Of a DNA stretch of 24,505 bases, positions 20,283 through 24,505 are shown piece after piece. Made by a program: the position numbers and the translations under genes. Numbering within the stretch: the stretch's first letter is position 1; every line of letters begins with the position of its first letter. Source of the stretch: Gnetum montanum (lineage: Eukaryota > Streptophyta > Gnetopsida > Gnetales > Gnetaceae); the NCBI GenBank assembly GCA_015680685.1, contig MNCI01027232.1, positions 167,909 through 192,413 on the forward strand. Direction: 5' to 3'. The notes under the pieces are model-generated. The model made no database searches. It was not told the origin of the DNA and saw only the letters and a program-made list of their open reading frames with translations.

Positions 20283-20292
20283 CAAAGCGGGG
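20283..20292 (+). other. Weak LTR-adjacent polypurine tract candidate
   Basis: CAAAGCGGGG, followed by TCAT, sits directly before the 3' LTR. It is interrupted by C and is a poor purine tract, but it is in the position where plus-strand priming must have occurred. Confidence 0.4.
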
Positions 20293-20296
20293 TCAT

Positions 20297-21843
20297 TGAA
20301 ACACCGTGAAAATTGTGAGTCGGCCTCAGGCGAAGATTCATGATTCAGGAAAAAGTACATGGCAGAATTCTAGAGGGGAGAACACGGCAAGGCAAGGCAA
20401 AGAGGCGCTCGGCATCAAGTCTTCGGGTTCCTTTACAGATTTCTAATCTTACTATGTTCTTTGTCTTTACGCTATATTACGCAACATAGCGTAACGACGC
20501 TTAGCATAATTCTGCTTAACATAGTCTGATATCGGAAGGCAACTTACTTCAGCAAATTTGGTGAAGCTTAAAGCCTAACCAGCGTAATATGCAACTTCTC
20601 GTGTATTCTGCTAAGTCTTTTGTCCAAGGCTAGATTTACGCTCTTACGCAAAGCATGCGTAATGAGCTTCAAAGAGGTCAAAGGCAGAGTCAAAGGAAGC
20701 ACAACAGATCGACTCCTTTCTTTTTTTGCAGATTGAGCGCCTTACGCTCGTTACGCAACGCAGCGTACGTCAGCGTAATTCATCGTCAAGTTGATCATTG
20801 TTTACGCTTCACTACGCTTGGCGGTGTAAACGAGCGTAAAACAGCTTGAGTCCATAATTCTCATGCTTCGTTACGCTCTTGCATGCAACGCAACGCGAAC
20901 GAGCCTAATGTAGCCCAAAATCAGCTGAGACATGCCCGATGCACATTTGTTATTCATACGCACAATACGCAGATGAGCATATTGTGCGTAATCACAAATT
21001 TCAACACAAAGATGGTCAAGTCAACGGTGTTTTGAAAGGTTTGAAACACGTGTCATCACGGCCATGCCTTCTCCACATGTTGTCAAACTTATAAATACTC
21101 CAGTTGGCGAAAAGATAGACACAGAGAGCAGCATTTTTGGCAACTTTTGGCAGCATCACCTTTTAGTAGAGACAGAGAACATTTTGCTTCAGCATTGGCA
21201 GCAGGAGCGATTAGTCCTTTGGCGAAAACACAACTCTCTCCATTGGCGATCATTGACAGTTCCGAGCAGAGACTACCCAAGGCAAAAGGAGCAGATCAGA
21301 GATCGAAAGATCATCTGGCGTGGTTTGCAAGTTCTATTGATTAGAAGCAATTGAGCAATAGACGTCAGAACTTGACCTTCCTTGCATCCCATCTCTGGCC
21401 TACGAGGTAGATCAAACTTCATTCTGTACTCCTGGTTGAACAGTTTTCTTGTTGTTTTGTGTATGTTTTCGCACAAGATAATCTGAGTCTCCCCATTGTA
21501 ACTTGGTACACAAAATACTCGGTTTTTCGGGTCAAAGCACAAATCTTGAAATCACGTATTTCTCCTGAATCCGATTCCTTTTTGTCGTGTTAACGTTGTC
21601 ATTATTGCGATTTATCTACATCGTTTTCCTCTCCTTTTGCGATTTATCGAATCGAATCGCTCCACGAAACATTCATAATCTTCATCGATTTACTGATTTA
21701 GTAAGTCCCTGTCTGATCGACAAGACCGTTCAGGGCACTGCGGATTCGTTTTCTCCAGCACAGCCCTCGCACGGATCCGTGGTTAAGATTGTGTACACAG
21801 GTTTTGTTTGGTATTCCAGCTACCAACATTTTCCGTCGTTACA
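20297..21843 (+). repeat. 3' LTR
   Basis: 1547 bp, TGAAACACC to TTACA, gap-free against 4486-6032. It keeps more CpG sites than the 5' copy, including in the TTACGC cluster (20468-20983). G-box CACGTG at 21047-21052 and TATAAATA at 21090-21097 match the 5' LTR. A polyadenylation site should lie in the R region downstream but I cannot place it. Confidence 0.97.
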
Positions 21844-21848
21844 GATAA
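21844..21848. repeat. Target site duplication, right copy
   Basis: GATAA, identical to 4481-4485, directly after the CA end of the 3' LTR. Confidence 0.97.
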
Positions 21849-22023
21849 GGCTTGACCATGTTTTTGTCAACATGGCAGCCCTTGTAGAGATAGCTAACAC
21901 CACATTTCATGAGCACGATATGAAGAATAGACAGAGTTTCCCTGTTATGGAACATCACAATGTTACCTTGAAAATTTCTCCATCAAAATTGATCATCTTG
22001 ATGAAATACAAAGTTGAACTCAG
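21849..22023 (+). other. Possible exon portion, right side of the insertion site
   Basis: Open plus-strand frame with balanced composition (LDHVFVNMAALVEIANTTF, SFPVMEHHNVTLKISPSK) that stops being coding-like at CAG|GTATGT (22023/22024), a good plant donor. It continues in phase from 4369-4485 when the element is removed. Product not recognised. If real, the retrotransposon broke an exon. Confidence 0.35.
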
Positions 22024-22081
22024 GTATGTAAGGTTCTTCCTAAACAAAGAAGATCTTTGCTTGTAATGGTGCATTCTAGTC

Positions 22082-24290
22082 ATTATTATCTCTTGCTTTG
22101 GCATTTGTCCTTTTGGGATTTTCAATGTTGTGGGCTATTTGACCTCGAAGAAGTAGATATGATGAATTAATAATGTGTATATTTTGTTAATATTTAATAT
22201 TTTCAAGAAGGTAAATCTTTATAAACTTATATAATGATTATATATTATATAACTTCCTAAACTATCACCACCATCCTTGACAACAATGCTAATTAAGGAG
22301 TGGCAAGTATGCCTAATGCTTCACCATACAATCTACAACTGTCATGGTAGATCATGTCATAATCTATGGATGGTACTAACATTATTTTCAAGAAAGTTAT
22401 CTAATAATTACAAATCATTGTCTTCCCACTTGGACTAGTAGTGGGCCTATTGCATATGGTTTAGCCCAAAGTAAGGTGTATGATTATGATGTTATCTAGC
22501 TATGTGATTAAACTAATGAATAATAAAAATTTATTTATTTAATATATTAATAATAAAAATAAATCCAAGGCTAGACTATGAATGATGAGTGTCCAAACCT
22601 AGCTTGTCATACACATCCTAAACTTATGCACCCACTATTGGGGTTACCAACAAATTCATAGCTTGCTTTATTAACTCATTGATTTAACACTTTTATAAAT
22701 TAAAAAATTTAAAACTAGAACTATATGCACATGAAGTTGTGGTTGTCCTAGTTTTTGTCATTAGCTTTTAGCCACGAAGATCATATATAAAGTATTCGTG
22801 TACTCTCTCCACTTCTCTATCAATAATATTAGCAAGAGCCTTTAATTTGGCACCATATAAGTTTTTATAAAAAATTTTGTTTAACATATTGTAATACATT
22901 TTTTAAGCAAAGAATCTTGTAAATTTATCAAGCATTATAGCATTATATGGTCCTAGTTTTTGTCATTAGCTTTTAGCCACGAAGATCATATATAAATTAT
23001 TCGTGTACTCTCTCCACTTCTCTATCAATAATATTAGCAAGAGCCTTTAATTTGGCACCATATAAGTTTTTATAAAAAATTTTGTTTAACATATTGTAAT
23101 ACATTTTTTAAGCAAAGAATCTTGTAAATTTATCAAGCATTATAACATGGCAAGTTTATTGACATGACAATTTGCAGGAAATAAGTAACATTGTAATTTG
23201 TTGGAACCATTCAAGTTCATGAAAATATCAATTCAAGATCAAGACCTTGACAAGATAGCAATGTCCTAAAACTTATTAAATGCATAAATTAATTTTAGAA
23301 AAAAAACAAGGAATGAATGTTGAACCAAAATAATAATAATTAAAAAATTAAAAATAAATATATAAACTAGTTATTTCAAGACAATGTCAAGATACACTTT
23401 GAAAGTACAACAATATATGACATTGTGCTCATCTTTAAAGTAAATGTGTCTATAACTTCTCACAAACAATGTAAAATGAGGTGAAGAAAGTCATGTGAAA
23501 TCAAAGCAAGTTGCATATTGCTTATGGAGTTACAACTATGCTGAAATTATTAATAAAAAAACAAATATAAGGAATGCATAGGTTGAAAGCAAACTATTAC
23601 AATGCAATTTAAATGAATATTTAAATTTTATATAAAAGATATAAAAAACAAACTAAGGTTATAAATTGTTTGATCAATAAAAAGAATCCTACTAATTAAA
23701 CCTCATACACTTCATTTTTTAAAGCCACAAGTTCAATTCAATCCTACCTAACATACTATACGTACAAACATGAGAATGACTATGGCTACTTCTTTATATA
23801 TATAAAACCTTTTTGCATACAAGACTACTTTTGTTTATTTCCATTCAAACAGTGCACTTATCATCAATTTGTTTTAAAAAGCCAACAGAAACAGTTGATG
23901 AAAAGCATTTTAACATAAAATTAAATAAAAATAAGAATTCTAAGACCCGGAGAGCATTGGTAAATGTTTATTTGAAAAAAAAACAAAACAAAACAAAACA
24001 AAACTCTGATACACAAATGTCATGATAGCATTGAAGGTGTTCCTAATTATTAGGTTTTTTAATATGTAGCAATAACATCATCCTAGCCTTGTCTGAAACA
24101 AAATAGGATAAACTAACAATAAAAAGGCAAAGTACACTCACAAATTGTTGAGCATCATAAAGATTATCAAAGCTTTACCATTATCAATGTATATAATATA
24201 GATGTAAAATGCAAATGCTTCGGAAATAACTAAAATGAAAAGAAAACAAATTTTCATCTTGATTCTAGCTTTTCAAATCATCAGCAAAGA
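22082..24290. other. AT-rich flank without genes
   Basis: About 2.2 kb with no coding signal on either strand. It contains the 194-bp tandem duplication described separately and, toward its right end, the presumed 3' UTR of the minus-strand gene at 24298. Short A-rich frames (for example 23813-24025) are incidental. Confidence 0.6.
22746..23144 (+). repeat. Tandem duplication, two 194-bp copies at 205-bp spacing
   Basis: 22746-22939 and 22951-23144 are identical except for one base (AAAGTATT against AAATTATT near 22790/22995). An 11-bp segment separates them. Such high identity in AT-rich noncoding DNA means a recent local duplication, or an assembly repeat. No gene lies in it. Confidence 0.95.
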
Positions 24291-24297
24291 CATCTGA

Positions 24298-24453
24298 TTA
24301 GGCTTTTGTCTGCTTTTTGGTATTCACATCACTAGCAGTAGCATCTGATGGGGCTTCTGTCTGCTTAAAAAATTCTTTTGCCTGATGTGCTACATCAGCC
24401 TCCAAAATAGCCTCTAAGAACACATCTGAACCTGTGAACTCTGCAACATTTCC
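24298..24453 (-). CDS. Last coding exon of an unidentified minus-strand gene
   Basis: After a good acceptor (AAAATTGCAG, ending 24454) an open frame of 51 codons runs to TAA at 24300-24298. The protein is Ala/Glu/Asp-rich and helical (VAEFTGSDVFLEAILEAD, HQAKEFF), then Ser/Thr/Lys-rich. A stop in the same frame within the intron just upstream supports the acceptor. Two 25-bp direct repeats (24291-24315 and 24342-24366, three differences) are 51 bp, or 17 codons, apart and encode KQTEAPSD and KQTKA-stop-SD. The stop thus lies where the other copy has Pro. The frame stays open for ten codons after it. Earlier exons are outside the window. Confidence 0.55.
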   Translation of the reverse strand, partial: GNVAEFTGSDVFLEAILEADVAHQAKEFFKQTEAPSDATASDVNTKKQTKA

Positions 24454-24505
24454 CTGCAATTTTCAATCTCCACAACCCACAAACAATAATATGCAACTGG
24501 TTCTC

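Larger units (their letters stand above)
19151..20296 (+). other. 3' untranslated region of the retrotransposon
   Basis: About 1.1 kb with no domain on either strand. It holds a strong hairpin at 19414-19477 and an A9G6 purine tract at 19924-19938. The small frames here lack any recognisable motif and look incidental. The region ends at the 3' LTR. Confidence 0.7.
4486..21843 (+). mobile_element. Tat-lineage Ty3/gypsy LTR retrotransposon with an antisense gene, 17,358 bp
   Basis: A complete but inactive element. It is bounded by two 1547-bp LTRs that start TGAAACACC and end TTACA/TTATA, and by a GATAA duplication. Internal order on the plus strand is leader, gag, protease, long non-sense-coding region, RT, RNase H, archaeal-type RNase H, integrase, repeat-rich 3' UTR. 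The second RNase H after the first is the diagnostic feature of the plant Tat group (which includes Ogre, Grande and Retand). It has a GPY/F-type integrase C-terminus and no chromodomain. It is unusual in carrying an eight-exon gene on the opposite strand between protease and RT. LTR divergence of about 4.8% means an old insertion; the age depends on the unknown host rate. Confidence 0.97.

Noticed and set aside
19939-20296. 3' LTR starting just after the A9G6 tract
   Set aside because: This stretch is absent from the 5' LTR, and the GATAA duplication places the LTR start at 20297.
21587-22066. 159-codon frame crossing the 3' LTR into the flank
   Set aside because: It is a fusion of LTR sequence and flank across the proven LTR border; only the flank part may be an exon.

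Overview
This is a plant nuclear window, and a large-genome seed plant is most likely. The grounds are a Tat-lineage Ty3/gypsy LTR retrotransposon, GT-AG introns and AT-rich repeat-filled flanks. A gymnosperm is plausible, but the sequence does not settle it.

Layout. Bases 1-4480 are old flank. On the minus strand they hold a badly decayed copy of a second Ty3/gypsy element, with RNase H at 1-265 and RT at about 1010-1960, split by about 0.77 kb of unrelated DNA. Bases 4486-21843 are one 17,358-bp LTR retrotransposon. It has two LTRs of exactly 1547 bp, TG...CA ends (5' copy now ends TA) and a perfect 5-bp target duplication GATAA at 4481-4485 and 21844-21848. By hand alignment the LTRs differ at about 74 sites (about 95% identity) with no indels. 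Bases 21849-24505 are the other flank. They hold a possible interrupted exon, a near-perfect 194-bp tandem duplication, and the last coding exon of an unidentified minus-strand gene.

Inside the retrotransposon, in order: leader with a candidate primer site; gag with a CCHC-like knuckle (6285 to about 9400); aspartic protease (to about 10050); a region of about 5.1 kb with no sense domain; RT, eroded RNase H, a second archaeal-type RNase H and integrase, all in one frame (15143-18622); a degenerate 30-37-bp repeat array (18644-19150); a strong hairpin; and the 3' LTR. The order PR-RT-RNH-aRNH-INT and the second RNase H identify the Tat lineage. The copy is dead: gag-PR has several frameshifts and stops, and the RT-INT frame has seven stops but no frameshift.

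The main find is the 5-kb region between protease and RT. On the minus strand it holds a complete spliced gene (14731 down to 10712) of eight exons and seven short GT-AG introns. It would encode about 1083 residues of a protein I do not recognise. The codon phase at all seven junctions fits, allowing for two one-base losses, and the final exon ends at a stop in phase. The gene lies inside a predicted sense-strand intron (10051-15142), whose acceptor directly abuts the start of the open RT frame. So the element seems to carry an intron-bearing antisense gene nested in an intron of its own pol transcript. Antisense introns are invisible to the splicing of the genomic RNA, which would explain how they survived retrotransposition.
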